Under the pieces are notes generated by a model. It did not search any database. It saw nothing but the letters and a program-made list of their open reading frames with translations, and was not told the origin of the DNA. From Chrysomallon squamiferum (Eukaryota > Mollusca > Gastropoda > Neomphalida > Peltospiridae), in contig CM022666.1 of the NCBI GenBank assembly GCA_012295275.1, positions 13,693,106-13,757,105 on the forward strand: a DNA stretch of 64,000 nucleotides. The letters are read 5' to 3'. A program made the position numbers and the translations under genes. How positions within the stretch are numbered: the first letter of the stretch is position 1; the number at the start of each line of letters is the position of its first letter. This document shows positions 1-17,869 of this stretch, one piece after another.

Positions 1-645
1 AGCCGCGAGTTCCCTTCGAAATAGCTGCACACAAAACAACAAAAAAGAAAAAATATTGATTACTCTTCTCTTGGCCATAGGCAAACGTTAGCCAACTTTG
101 TTTATAGTGAACCGAGCCATAGGAGCTGGTACGAACACACACACACACACAAGCTTTGACAGCCTTGTGCTTTTAAGGCAACACTTTTTCATTCTCTGTT
201 TTCATTCAATCATATTTTTTTTTTTTTTTTTACTTTCTCTTGACAGAAGAAGCTTAGGTTGAAGATAGTGGTGTATAATCCGCGTTATCTTCTTCTTTTT
301 TTTTCCGATCTTATTTTTTATATTTTTATTTTTTTTTTTTTTTTTGTTTTGTTTTTGTTTTATCTTCGTCGCTTCTCGGTTGAGTTGACGCTTGTGACAG
401 AGTGATTACTGTGAGGGCTGCGAGATTTAGGAGTAACCTGACAGGACGAACGCGGATTTCTATTAGTCTCGGGTGACATTTTGGGGCTTCACCGGTGAAA
501 GCTCGGACATCCATTAACACAGATCAGCAGAAAGGAAGACGGGAAGTTCACGTTGTGGTTTAAAGAAGACGTTGTGCAGTGTGGTGTTTTAATTGTCGTC
601 GCTGACGTTGTTCTTTCCTAGCCAGGTATTTTATATTTTTATTAT
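1..645. other. Non-coding sequence with homopolymer runs
   Basis: No credible coding region is seen. The stretch has a short CA run near 137-150, T-runs near 214-230 and 329-345, and about 300 bases of ordinary complex sequence (360-640). A CCAG|GTATTT string near 623 could be a splice donor of an untranslated 5' exon, but nothing else supports that. The short minus-strand open frame here is ended by a poly-lysine tail that is simply the T-run read backwards. Confidence 0.6.
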
Positions 646-664
646 ATGAGACAAATGCGTTTAA

Positions 665-667
<3 letters not shown>

Positions 668-742
<75 letters not shown>
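668..742. repeat. (CT)n microsatellite
   Basis: Uninterrupted CT dinucleotide array of about 75 bp. Long open frames across it (Leu-Ser repeats) are artefacts of the dinucleotide. Confidence 0.97.
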
Positions 743-746
<4 letters not shown>

Positions 747-914
747 GTTTGTGTGTATTTTTCTGTCTCACCTTTACAGACGGAAATCGTATCTCATTCA
801 TTTTATTTCACTTTGTTTTATTTTCAGTTTTTTTTTTTTTTTTTTAAATATTTTATTTTATCTCGAGTTACTGTATTTCATTTCATTTTATTTATTTATT
901 CATTCATTTATTTA

Positions 915-925
915 TTTATTTATTA

Positions 926-992
<67 letters not shown>

Positions 993-1014
993 ATTAATAT
1001 TATTATTATTATTA
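915..1014. repeat. (ATTT)n then (ATT)n microsatellite
   Basis: A short ATTT tract runs into about 80 bp of ATT trinucleotide array. A single AATATTAATATT interruption lies near its right end. Confidence 0.95.
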
Positions 1015-1390
1015 TCGTGTTTCATTGTACTTCATTCTAATTTAATCATTATTTCATTTTCGGTCGTTCCCGCGTGTATTTAAGATAATAAACTATTTTG
1101 CATTAATAAGGCACATTCACTTGATATTGCACGTAATAAAAGAAATACTGATCACAGATATTATGATTTTCAGCATATCTGAGATATTTAAAATTCATAT
1201 CCACTGTTTTTTAACGTTTAAATGTTACTGTATATTTTCCCGGCCAGTCTTCTGTTTAATAGTCTGATGCGAACAGAACAAACGACATATGTTTCGTGTC
1301 TAGGGCCTCCAGTGAAAATATTTATGTTTCTAAATAAACATTTAAATATTTTTATCAGAGGCAAATGAGAAGTTTAATAGGGTGCAGTCA
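1015..1390. other. Non-coding AT-rich spacer
   Basis: About 375 bp of complex but AT-rich sequence between two microsatellites. No open frame of note, no RNA gene or promoter motif recognised. Confidence 0.6.

Positions 1391-3775
<2,385 letters not shown>

Positions 3776-3840
<65 letters not shown>
3776..3840. repeat. (CT)n microsatellite
   Basis: CT array of about 65 bp, followed 140 bp downstream by an (ACT)n/(AAT)n trinucleotide array at about 3981-4040. Confidence 0.96.
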
Positions 3841-3844
<4 letters not shown>

Positions 3845-3985
3845 GTGTCTCTTCAAATAAACACATAAATAATAATAAAATAAATAAACAAATATTTCAT
3901 ACGAAAAATATTTATATATATTTAACAGTAGTAAAAACAAATTAATAAATAAACATTAAATCTGCTATACATACTGAACTACTAT

Positions 3986-4023
<38 letters not shown>

Positions 4024-4694
4024 ATAATAATAATAATAAATAATAAATTTAAAAGAGAACTAAACGTTGGCCTCGTTTCCAGACACTAACTTCCGGCAAC
4101 CCGTTATTATTACAAACAGCCATCATTATTTCCAAGTGTTCTGCGATAAACGTATTTTCTCTTCTCTGTTTGCTTTCGTTTAACATTAAGTGTGTATTTA
4201 ATAGTTTCTTAGTTAGGAGAAGTTACAAGGTAACTCTGGAAACATCGATATTTTCTATTTTCGCAGGCGTGCAGTTTTCTTTACGCGTTTTTGGTGTTTA
4301 TTTTCCATAACCTGTCCACGAGTGTCAACAAAACAAGATATTAACTCGTTTTCTCTCGTGTTCCGTCGCGATGAATCCAGCCTCTCGTTCAAGATGTTCG
4401 TTTTTTATTCGATATTAAATTTATCAGCTGTTTTCTTTGCTATATTAGACACCGCGCAGTTGATTAACCATGTTAAACAATTTCCTTGGTTAAATATTAA
4501 CTTTGACCAGCAAATGTCAGACATTTTTTTATTTTTTTTATTTTTTTTATTTATTTATTCGGTTTCGTACGTCTTATTTTACATTCATCTGTGTCATTGG
4601 AGTACTTTTTGGTTTTTTTTTCAATGGACAAATTTGTTTAGTGTACATTTTCTGTCAATGTTTATCGTTCTGTTCTTTGACGTTGCTTTTGGTC
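3841..4694. other. Non-coding spacer with ACT/AAT array
   Basis: Contains (ACT)n passing into (AAT)n at about 3981-4040, then about 650 bp of complex sequence. A 131-codon open frame at 4322-4717 is rich in Phe/Tyr/Leu because it reads T-runs; I do not treat it as a gene. Confidence 0.55.
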
Positions 4695-4845
4695 GTTTGA
4701 TTGTTGTGACGTCATAATAGAAACAGAATGCTGACGTCATGGTAAGGAATTCACAGAGGCGTTAAATGCTTAAGGAATAATTTTGTATAAAAACGGTTTA
4801 GAACTGTCGAATTTTTTCGGCATGTATGCTCTAATAATAACAATA
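4695..4845. repeat. Dispersed repeat, copy 1 (two TGACGTCA sites)
   Basis: About 150 bp that resembles 14,690-14,825. Both begin with GTTT(G/A)ATTGTTGTGACGTC followed by ATAAT, have a second TGACGTC about 25 bp further on, share a TCGA...TTTCGGCAT block and end in an AT-rich trinucleotide-like tract. In copy 1 both sites are full TGACGTCA palindromes. Family unknown; it could be a short interspersed or miniature inverted-repeat element. Confidence 0.6.
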
Positions 4846-5084
4846 ATTAATCATTATTATAATTATTATAATAATTAAGCATTATTGTAATTATAATAAT
4901 TATTATAATTTTTTTTTTCTTTCGTTGTCGTGTTGGTTTTCTTATTTATATATTGATTAGAAGGGAGTTAAATCCAGGGTATTAAACTAGTTATAATTTG
5001 TCTTTCCTTTCTTTCAACTGATATACAGTGCACAGATTTTGCATTCAGATAAATAAATAACATCTATCTATCTATCTATCTATA

Positions 5085-5144
5085 TATGCTGTAAATAATA
5101 CGTAATTTTTTTTCAGAATTCTACAAACAAACAAACAAACAAAA

Positions 5145-5175
<31 letters not shown>

Positions 5176-5430
5176 ATATTAAATAAAATAAAATAAAATA
5201 AATAAAACTTATTTGGTAATTCAAGACTTTAGTATTGCTAATACAAGGTTTCAGCATCTCTATAAAGCAAAATAAAATAAAATAAAATAAATAAAACTTA
5301 TTTGATAATTCAAGAGTTCAGTATTGCTAATAGAAGGTTTCAGCATCTTGTAAAGCAAAATAAAATAAAATAAATAAAACTTATTTGATAATTCAAGTGT
5401 TGCTAATACAAGGTCTTGTAAAGCAGTTCT
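5085..5430. repeat. Three tandem copies of an 80-91 bp unit
   Basis: Each copy has an (AAAAT)n/(AAAT)n head, then CTTATTTGATAATTCAAG, TATTGCTAATA and AAGGTTTCAGCATCT blocks. The AATAAAACTT anchor recurs at about 5201, 5292 and 5373, so the unit shortens from 91 to about 81 bp. The third copy lacks part of the middle. A GATA-type tetranucleotide and an (AAAC)n/(AAAT)n tract lie just to the left. Confidence 0.85.
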
Positions 5431-6680
5431 ACTCGAGGTTTTTAAAACGGTGACTGCTGACAGCTTGTTCAGCGTGAACACAACGCAACGATCCCAGAGT
5501 GCATCGAGAAACCACGTGACGAGTAGATTGAGTTAAGCAATTTTCGATATTGCTGGTGGTTCTGTTAGAATGCAGCTTTAACTGAACTGAAACGTAATCG
5601 ACAAGTTTATAGAAATGCTGAAACCTTTTTACGTAAGCTGGCTTACCGAAGTTTCTAAATGTTAAGATTCTGGATCATCTTGGAGTTTCGTTATTGCTCT
5701 TACTTTCAGTTTTAAAATGATTTTAGTCTACTTAAATATCCTGATAATCCGTTCGTCCCTTTTTCTGTCTGTTTCTCTGTCGGTCTGTCGGTAACGTCTG
5801 TTTATCTCTATATCTCTCTGTATACAACATGAAGATGTGTAGTGTATTCAGGAATTATTTGTACTGGAAAGTAAGCCCCAATGACTGTTTGTTGATTGTT
5901 AAAAGGTTCAGGTTTTGTGTGATTGTTTTTCTGGTGCGAGCAAAAAGTACAGCTTTCACAGACTGACACACATACACACTTATGATGGCTTTCACACCCA
6001 CGCACACACACACAGTCACATACACTACTGTTTTGTGTAAAGATTGAAAATTCAAAAAAATAAAAAATAAATAAAAATGAAAACTAAATCTGATTATAAT
6101 GACGATCTAAAAGAAAATAAAGAAAAACGTTTTTTTTCTTGAAGAAAGCTTCCAATCATTGTTTGTAGGCTGTGAACGTACAAACACACGTCTCAAAATC
6201 AACAGCAAGTTTTTCAGTTCGTGTTCACCTCGCATCTCGGTGAAACAGGTGATTCTGTTTTTCCACACTTTTCCCGCCATCTCAGCTGTCGTCTGGTCTC
6301 AAGGGGCGGTAACTGGTGCGTCCGCTTGTCGACTCGACCTGTTTGTCATGTACGACATACCCAACCAATTTGTAGTGACGTCGAAGCAGACGTGAAGTCT
6401 GTTACACGCTAATGGTGTTGTATTCGCGGCGTTGTTCAGCGCAAATACCCTCCGAGTTAATGTTTCTGTAAATGAAAAACACGTGCGTGGGGATGTCTCG
6501 CATGCATTCAGCTAGACTGGGCGTATCTTGTTTCCATTTTCTTTTTTATTATTATAAATTTTTTTTTTTTTTTTTATTATCTTTGCATACTAAAATGTCA
6601 GAAGTGTACTCTATCACAATTAGGTTTATGTTTGTATGCTTGTATTTAAGTGCTTGTTATGACCTTGTTCTATTTATGTA
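5431..6680. other. Non-coding complex sequence
   Basis: About 1.2 kb with few simple repeats. Small open frames at 5808-6055 and 6159-6412 have no recognisable domain. Nothing identified. Confidence 0.5.
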
Positions 6681-6715
6681 TTTACTGAGAGAGAGATAGA
6701 CAGAGAGAAAGAGAG

Positions 6716-6783
<68 letters not shown>

Positions 6784-6955
6784 AGAGAGAGCTTGTAGAG
6801 AGAGTGTTTTATATAGACCTTGAGTTGGAAATATGGAGAAAGAGATAAACAGAGAAAAAGATAGAAAAAGAGAGATAAAGAAAGAAAGAATTAAAGTGAG
6901 AGAAAGAGAGATATTAAAAGAAAGAAACAAACAGATAATGCTTAGAGAGAAAAAC
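6681..6955. repeat. Degenerate (GA)n / GAAA-rich purine tract
   Basis: A core GA array at about 6723-6780 is followed by a decayed GA/GAAA-rich region to about 6950. One strand is almost purely purine for about 270 bp, which could favour triplex (H-DNA) folding. Confidence 0.9.
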
Positions 6956-7550
6956 TAAAAACATTTAGCATAATTTTGATACTGTAATCGATCTCAAACT
7001 CACCAACTAACTTCATTAAGTCGACGATTAACCAATAAAGCAGACAGACAATAGTTTAACATCCAAATGAGACATAATCGCCCCATTATGCTTTGTTGTA
7101 GAAACGTTTTTACAAACATCAGTGTCACTACTGCATAATGGAGACCGTGCAATATTAAATTAATATCAAGTCATTTACAGAATATTTGAATCGGCTTTCA
7201 GTCAGATGGAAAACGTTAAGTAGGTATGGTTTGCATTTTCTCTTAATAGCAGGCGAGTGATATCCCCCTGAAAGTATCCTTCAGTTTGAATCACTGTGAA
7301 ATACCTTCCAGTTTACGTTAATTGCTGAAGAACGCTCTCTCTCATTATCTGCTTTTCATCTTTTATCTGACAAGAAACGCAAGTAAAAAAAAAAATCAAT
7401 TTTAAAAATGAAGACAGTATTTTTTTCGAGATATTTAAGAAGACTTAAAACTGAAAGCAGCTTCCATTACTGACAGAAGTGAAATGTGAATTATCTTAAA
7501 ATGTTTTTGATTCACTAAACGTGGTGTTTAAATTTCTTCTTCATTGCTGT
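6956..7550. other. Non-coding complex sequence
   Basis: About 600 bp of mostly unique-looking AT-rich DNA. No exon, RNA gene or promoter recognised. Confidence 0.5.
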
Positions 7551-7983
<433 letters not shown>

Positions 7984-8059
7984 CAAGATAGTGGTGGTAA
8001 TGGCACCAGTAACAATAAAGATGATAGTAACTGTAGAAGTAATATCAACTTCAGTAGCT

Positions 8060-8190
8060 GTATCATTCACACACACACACATACACACACACAAACACAT
8101 GCACAAACACATATACATATATACACACACACATGTATATATATATATATATATTTATTTATTTATTTTTATTTATTTATTATTTAGATA
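8060..8190. repeat. (CA)n, (TA)n and (ATTT)n compound tract
   Basis: Imperfect CA repeats at 8068-8133, TA repeats at about 8137-8153 and ATTT repeats to about 8182. Confidence 0.9.
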
Positions 8191-8570
8191 AATAAAATTA
8201 GTAACTGTTTATTTCTTCAGCTTATCCCGTAGCAGTTGTTGTTAATATTTTATAATGAATCACCACATTTTTATTATATATACACACACACGAACTCTGT
8301 TTTTTGTCTTCGAGATCTTTCGTACAAAAAAAGAAAACATGTTGAAAAGAAAAAGAAAAAAAAGAAATAAAAATAAGCGCCAGCTTTTCTCATTCATCAT
8401 ACGGCGAATGATTCTTACAACATGGAATGAGCAGTGTGTTTGGTTTAGCAATGAGCCGGAGAAAATGAGCTCATAATTCATCCAAACGACTAACCGTAGC
8501 CTGAATGGATAAACTAATTTCATACCTTAGTGTCAGAATGCTGCGAAAATTTCCTGTTCCGCCTCGCTGA
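8191..8570. other. Non-coding spacer
   Basis: AT-rich sequence with A-rich runs around 8320-8375. Two overlapping open frames on opposite strands (8255-8523) have no recognisable domain. Confidence 0.5.
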
Positions 8571-8885
8571 GAAAACTTGGTTTCGATAATCGTAGTTGAT
8601 TGAAAGAAAGACGGTTACTGTCTCGATAATCACAGATTATTCAAAGAGATAAAAATTTAGTTTCGATAATTAAAGAGGTAAAAAAAAAATAAAAAAAATA
8701 AACACGTTAGTTTCGATTATCATAGTTGCTTTAAGTGTATAAATTACAAGTTTCGATAATCATTGATTTTTCAGAGATAAAGCTTAGTTTCGATAATTAA
8801 AGAGGTATTAAAAAAGAAAAATAGAAGGTAGTTTCAAAGTTGCTTTAAGTGTATAAAATACAAGTTTCGATAACAGTAGATGCAT
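8571..8885. repeat. Diverged tandem repeat with TTTCGATAAT motif
   Basis: At least two imperfect copies of a 115-127 bp unit, each built from shorter sub-blocks carrying TTTCGATAAT. TTTCGATAATTAAAGAGGTA occurs at about 8661 and 8788, and GTTGCTTTAAGTGTATAAA at about 8725 and 8839. The motif recurs about eight times in 300 bp, sometimes as (G/C)TCGATAATC. Confidence 0.85.
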
Positions 8886-9190
8886 TAACGGAATTCCCCG
8901 AAGACTTGTGTGATTAGAAAAATAGAGTTCAGCTGAATGTCGAAAGGATTTGATTTTTAATTTTGATTGAGACGGTTATTAGGTAAGTTTTGCTGTTAAG
9001 AAGATAATTAGGAATAGCAGGGATGAAGAAGCAAGAGCAAGAAAAATAAATATGCACAAAATTAAAAGTTTTACTGTTACGTTCTGCTGAATGTTTCTTA
9101 AACAAACATATGGTGGTCCATGATCGGTTACATACTGCAACATAGCAAGACATTTTTATTTTTTTAAATCTATTTTTCTCCGTGATAGTA
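8886..9190. other. Non-coding spacer
   Basis: About 300 bp of unique-looking sequence; a 74-codon minus-strand open frame here has no recognisable domain. Confidence 0.5.
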
Positions 9191-9193
9191 AAG

Positions 9194-9236
<43 letters not shown>

Positions 9237-9500
9237 TTATTATTATTATTATTAATGTATTTACAATTATTACTACTACTAACATTACTGTTATTTATTT
9301 ATTTACAATTATTATTATTATTATTTATATATTAACTACTATTATTACTACTACTGACCTTACTATTATTTAATTATTTATTTACAATTATTATTATTAT
9401 TGTTGTTATTTTAGTTGTTATTAGTCTTATTATAACCATCATCATCTTCATCTTATCATGATCCATCATCATCATCATCATCATCATTATTGTTAATTTC
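9191..9500. repeat. (ATTT)n, (ATT)n, (ATC)n mosaic
   Basis: ATTT repeats at about 9197-9238 followed by alternating ATT, ACT and ATC trinucleotide tracts up to about 9490. Confidence 0.9.
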
Positions 9501-9900
9501 CCACTGACTGGTTCCCATCCGTCTCAATGACAGGTGCTCGCTATATTGCTACGCCTCACTTTACGTTATCAGGCAAATGGTTTCCCCTGCTAGTTTCTCC
9601 ATTTCGATTAACTCGCTGTTTCAGTGTACTAACAGTTGTTGTTTTTCAACACGAACGTCAATTTTGTCATCAATATTACGTTGGTCTCACTCTCTCAGTT
9701 TTTTTTTTGTTGTTGTTGTTTTTTCTCTCTCTCTTTTCCTGCTTCAAGCGATTGCCTTATCGGTGAATAATGATAGCGAAATGAAACAGGAGGAACCTTA
9801 ACGTTGTGAAGATAATACTGACAGAAGATGGGGAATAGTTTTAATTATTATTATTTTTTTTTTGCATCTTATTTTGTTTTACTATGGCTACTGAAATGTA
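9501..9900. other. Non-coding spacer
   Basis: Complex sequence at about 9500-9830, ending in T-rich DNA. Short open frames at 9527-9801 are not recognised. Confidence 0.5.
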
Positions 9901-10172
9901 GTATTTGTTTGTTTGTTTGTATGTTTGTTTGTTTGTTTGTTTATTTGTTTGTTTGTTTATACATTTCTTCTTCTTCTTCTTCTTCTTCTTCTTCTTCTTC
10001 TTCTTCTTCTTCTTCTTCTTCTTCTTCTTCTTTTTCTTCTTCTTATTATTATTATTTAATTCTAAAACAAGTACTGCCTGGCATAATTTAATTTAATTTA
10101 ATTTTTTTCTTTTGGATTATTATTTAAAATTTATTTTAATCTGTTTATTTATTTATTTATTTATTTGTTTGT

Positions 10173-10211
<39 letters not shown>

Positions 10212-10267
10212 TTTTATTTTATTTTATTTTATTTTATTTTATTTTTTTTTATTTTATTTTAATTATG

Positions 10268-10327
<60 letters not shown>

Positions 10328-10330
10328 TAT
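9901..10330. repeat. Mosaic of TTTG, TTC, ATTT, TTTTA and ATT arrays
   Basis: In order: (TTTG)n about 9903-9960, (TTC)n about 9965-10043, (ATTT)n about 10142-10212, (TTTTA)n about 10212-10262 and (ATT)n about 10264-10330. Only the stretch at about 10056-10140 is not a simple repeat. Confidence 0.95.
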
Positions 10331-10605
10331 ATTACGTATTTATTATGGCGTTTAATTTTATGTTGCCTTCGTTTTTTGTTTTTTTTATTCATCTTCGTTG
10401 ATAAGCTCGGGGTTACCTGTGAATTTGATTTATTAAGATGTCCGCCACAAATCAAACTTCGAAATGAAATAAATAATTTATAACTTATCTGTCTGTCTAC
10501 ATAAAACCAATAAATCAAATCAGTATCTTGAATTTAAATAAGTGAAATAATAAAATAAATAAATTATAACAGTAATAAAAGAAAAACAGAACAACCACAA
10601 GAGCA

Positions 10606-10979
10606 ATAGTAGTAGTAGTAATAGTAGTAATAATAGCTGAGTAGAAGTAGTAGTAGTAGTAGTAGTAACTGTAGTAGTAATAATAGTAGTAGTAGTTGCA
10701 GTAGTTGTAATAGTAATAGTAGTCGTTGTAGTAGTTATAGCAGTAGCAATAATAGTAGTTGTTGCAGTATTAGTAGTAGATACAGTAGTAGTAGTAGTAG
10801 TAGTAGTAGTGTAGTAGTAGTAGTATTTGTAGTTGTAGTAGTAGTAATAATAGTAGCAGTAGTTGTAATAGTAATAATAGTAGTTGTATTAATTGTAGTA
10901 GTAGTAGTAATGGTTATAGTAGTAGTAGTTATAGTAGCAGTAGCAATAATAGTAGTAGTAGTAATAGTTGTTGCAGTAT
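10606..10979. repeat. Degenerate (AGT)n trinucleotide array
   Basis: About 370 bp of AGT repeats with AAT, TGT and GCAGT variants. It is similar in motif to the array at 7551-7983 but more decayed. The minus-strand Thr/Ile/Leu open frame is an artefact. Confidence 0.95.
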
Positions 10980-11920
10980 ACAGAATAAATAAAGGAATTG
11001 TTTTATAAATTAATGAAATCAAGAAAACACGCACACACAAACACACACAAATGAAGACGCGCAGTTTTAATAATGTGAATAATTACCCGACTTATCAACC
11101 ATCGTCTGCATTCAACATCATTTCCAAAATGTCCAGACTTCTTCTCACAATAACAGTGAGTTAAATACGCAGTAACCTTTATAATAAGACATCATTTATT
11201 TATAAAATATTCTGTCTCATCACCGCTTTTCATGTTTGACAGACATAAAGGTTTAGTACAGAGTCTAGAATAATATAGGACTGGTTTAAAATAAGTATTT
11301 TCTCTTTATGAAGGAATGCGACATAAACTGACAGTCAGTAATCTCTTTTTAACTTCCGTTTATTCAGAAAACTTTCAAATACATTTGAATATATATAATC
11401 CAGTAGATAGATACAATTACAGACAAAGATACTGACTGAATCAGAGTCGCTAAGTTTCATTCTAAACCTGAGTTTTTTAAAGTAAGTCCATGACTTAGTG
11501 AGTCAGCTGTTTGTATACATCGTCATATCCACTTGAATATTGAGTACGCCTTCACTGGACACGCAATCTAGGAATCTTGGCTGTCTGCCAAAGAGAATGT
11601 TAGAGTTAGTATGTTAAAGATTTAGAGAGAAGAGACAGAGTGTAGACTTCTTACGAATTTACATTTAGTGTTGGTATGTTAAAATGTTAGAGTAGAGAGT
11701 ACAGAGGTTATATTCAGCTAACTTATTTATAATTATTATTGTTACTATTATTATTATTACTGATATTATTATTGTTATTGTTGTTGCTGTTATTTTTATT
11801 GTTATTATTAGTATTAAGTATATGCATGCAGTAAGTTTAAACGATTGATACAAGCAAACACATAATTTATGTGTGTGTGGATGGGTGTATTTATGACCGT
11901 TAATAGTTTGTTTATGTATG
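10980..11920. other. Non-coding complex sequence
   Basis: About 700 bp of unique-looking sequence (11,000-11,720) with no recognised exon, then a decayed ATT/ATTGTT tract at about 11,725-11,815. Confidence 0.5.
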
Positions 11921-11934
11921 TATGTGTGTGTATG

Positions 11935-11936
<2 letters not shown>

Positions 11937-11980
<44 letters not shown>

Positions 11981-11993
11981 GTGTGTGTGTGTG

Positions 11994-12055
<62 letters not shown>

Positions 12056-12070
12056 TGTGTGTGTGTGTGT
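11937..12070. repeat. Compound (GT)n-(GA)n-(GT)n array
   Basis: GT repeats (to about 11,993) switch to GA repeats (about 12,000-12,053) and back to GT repeats, bridged by GATGAT. Confidence 0.96.
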
Positions 12071-12660
12071 TTGTCTCAGATTGGACAGGGTCGTAAGATA
12101 TTTTTACATACAGTATAAAATTTCTTTACTTCTTACATATAAAGATATACAATATCACAAGTTCAAACATATGTCGTTCGCATCAATGCCGCCAGAACAT
12201 CAAAAAAATCACAAATCATACCAACTCGCAGGGTCCGTAACCATGGAGACTCGGGTTTTCATGTCCATCAAGAAGACTAATTTTCCCAGAGCCGTATTCA
12301 TAATTTCTCCGAGCTGAAAGGTTAAGGAGGAAATATCCTCGGTTTTTACGACTATGGCCGCAGATGTGCGATTAACGATCCGACTCGTGTTCAGTATCGG
12401 ACACGTTCGTTCTGTTTGAACTGAACACTAATGGTTTGGTCGTAAACCATCGGCAACAGTCGGAGAGACGCAGATGTTCACATCACCTTCTTCACTTCCC
12501 AGAGACTTTCAAGTCGTACCTGCTTGAACAGAGTTGCTAGGGTGATGTTTACTAGACTGATGCATTATTCATAAGCAGGTGTTCTCAACATATGTCTTGC
12601 GGTAGAGGTGTTCTGTGTTATTTCAAAAAATATTTTTACGAATTTATTTCAGTTTTTTGT
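12071..12660. other. Single-copy-looking non-coding island
   Basis: About 590 bp with near-balanced base composition and no simple repeats except at the edges. The open frame running in from the GT/GA array has no recognisable domain. A plausible place for a regulatory element, but no specific motif set supports this. Confidence 0.45.
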
Positions 12661-12925
<265 letters not shown>

Positions 12926-13283
12926 ATCCCAGTAACGAAATAATCTTTCACGTCATCGTATCAGAGGCCAGAAAAGCGTGGATGAACATTAATTAGTTCT
13001 CTGACTAAAAGTGGATTACGTGCTGATCGTATTTGAGTTGCTGTTTCCAGGCGTAACAGTCTGAAATGATGACTTCTGAAACCTTTCGTCTGCTGGATTT
13101 TAAAGTATAATTTCTTGTGATTCATAATCCTGTCTTTTTCTTCGTCATTATATCACTCAGTTATCAATTCGTGTGTGGATTCGTGTAAATAATCAAAGTG
13201 CAAGTGCATCTGTATTTGAGCTGGCATGAAAAGACGGTTCTCAGCGAAATCGTGAAAATAAAGAAGTCTTCATTTTTGAGAGA

Positions 13284-14350
<1,067 letters not shown>

Positions 14351-14615
14351 AAAGATAGGATTACTACTACTATTACTAACACTATTTTACCACTATCACT
14401 ATTACCATTAATATTACCACTACTAAAAACAATTACTTATACTACAACCACTATAATTATTACTGCTACGTACCGTTATTACTACTACTATTGCCACTGC
14501 TACTACTACTACTACTACTATTACTGCTACTACTACTACTACTACTACCGCTATTACTACTGCCACTACTACAACTACTACTGCTGCTGCTGCTACTACT
14601 ACTATTACTCCTAAT
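14351..14615. repeat. Degenerate (ACT)n / (CTA)n trinucleotide array
   Basis: About 260 bp of ACT-type repeats with ATT, CCA and GCT variants. It is the reverse complement in motif of the AGT arrays at 7.6 and 10.6 kb. Confidence 0.92.
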
Positions 14616-14689
14616 AAGAAAAATGTACCTTTCTTTGGTTCTGAATCGATGCACTTATGTTATCATGGCTTCGTAAGAATAATTAAACG

Positions 14690-14825
14690 ATAGCGTTTAA
14701 TTGTTGTGACGTCATAATGGGAACCAAGTGATGACGTCTTAGTTTAGAGATCGTTATGCATTGTTTTTACAATGATTGCTCGACATTCATTTCGGCATAA
14801 GTACTATATCCAACTTATTATTATT
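14690..14825. repeat. Dispersed repeat, copy 2 (TGACGTCA site)
   Basis: Second copy of the element at 4,695-4,845. The first 24 positions match with one difference, and the downstream TGACGTC and TTTCGGCAT blocks are kept. This copy abuts an (ATT)n tract at about 14,816-14,840, and it keeps the first TGACGTCA palindrome while the second is TGACGTCT. Confidence 0.6.
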
Positions 14826-14961
14826 ATTATTATTATTATAAGTAAGAAAGTAAATAAATAAATCAGTAAATAAGTAAGTAAATAAGTAAAAAATAAATAA
14901 GTAAATAACTAAATAAATAGATAAATATGTAAATAAATAAGAAAAAATTAATGTAAATAAA

Positions 14962-14992
<31 letters not shown>

Positions 14993-15060
14993 AATAATCA
15001 TAATAATAATTAAAATTAAAATTTAAAATAAAAAATTACAGAAATAAAACAAATTTATAA
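14816..15060. repeat. (ATT)n, (AAAT)/(AAGT)n and (AAT)n mosaic
   Basis: An ATT tract, then AAATAAGT-type tetranucleotide repeats, then an AAT array at about 14,970-15,010. Confidence 0.9.
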
Positions 15061-17230
<2,170 letters not shown>

Positions 17231-17525
17231 TAATTAACCACACATGTGACGTAATAAAACTGTAGAACACGTCGTGAAATAGGAATTTTCTTCATTCTTT
17301 TCAAAGCATTATTTCTCCTGTTCTCAGCCCCCTTCGCTTGCAGAATTCTTGGTAACACATTGTTCATTACGTTACGTGTTGATGTGTTTAAAACGTTACA
17401 GAAAAAAAATAATCTGAATGACGTCATCACAACTTTCCTTGTGCAAATTCCAGTCATTACGTTCTCTACGATTAGATTCACGGAGTATAACGAACAATAA
17501 ACTCAGCAGCTATGACGTCATTGCT
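17231..17525. promoter_or_regulatory. Cluster of CRE/bZIP-like sites
   Basis: In under 300 bp there are TGACGTAA (about 17,247), ATTACGTTACGTG (about 17,368), TGACGTCA (about 17,419), CATTACG (about 17,455) and TGACGTCA (about 17,513). TGACGTCA is the full CREB/ATF site. Function is inferred only from motif density; no promoter or gene start is seen here. Confidence 0.35.
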
Positions 17526-17599
17526 ATGAATTAAATGTGAACAGTAGTTTAAAGGCATCCATAAAACATCATTGATAAAAAAAATTAAAATTATTTTAT

Positions 17600-17739
17600 T
17601 TTATTTATTTATTTATTAACTTTTCAATTAATTATTGCAAGTTTTTGAAACATATATACATACATATAAGAATACATTTATTATACAACCCAGCAACTTA
17701 CATACAAACATAAATATATACATACATACATATATCCAA

Positions 17740-17783
<44 letters not shown>

Positions 17784-17800
17784 ACACATACACACAAACA
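17600..17800. repeat. ATTT, ACAT and (CA)n tracts
   Basis: Short ATTT tract, ACAT/ATAC-rich region and a CA array at about 17,745-17,780. Confidence 0.9.
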
Positions 17801-17869
17801 TTTACAAAACCTATCAGCCTGCCATTGTGAGGAGCTAAGATTATGTTACACAGGAAGTTCTGATTAGAC

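Noticed and set aside
4322-4717. 131-codon hydrophobic frame as a membrane protein
   Set aside because: Hydrophobicity comes from T-rich DNA (Phe, Leu, Tyr, Ile); no family features.
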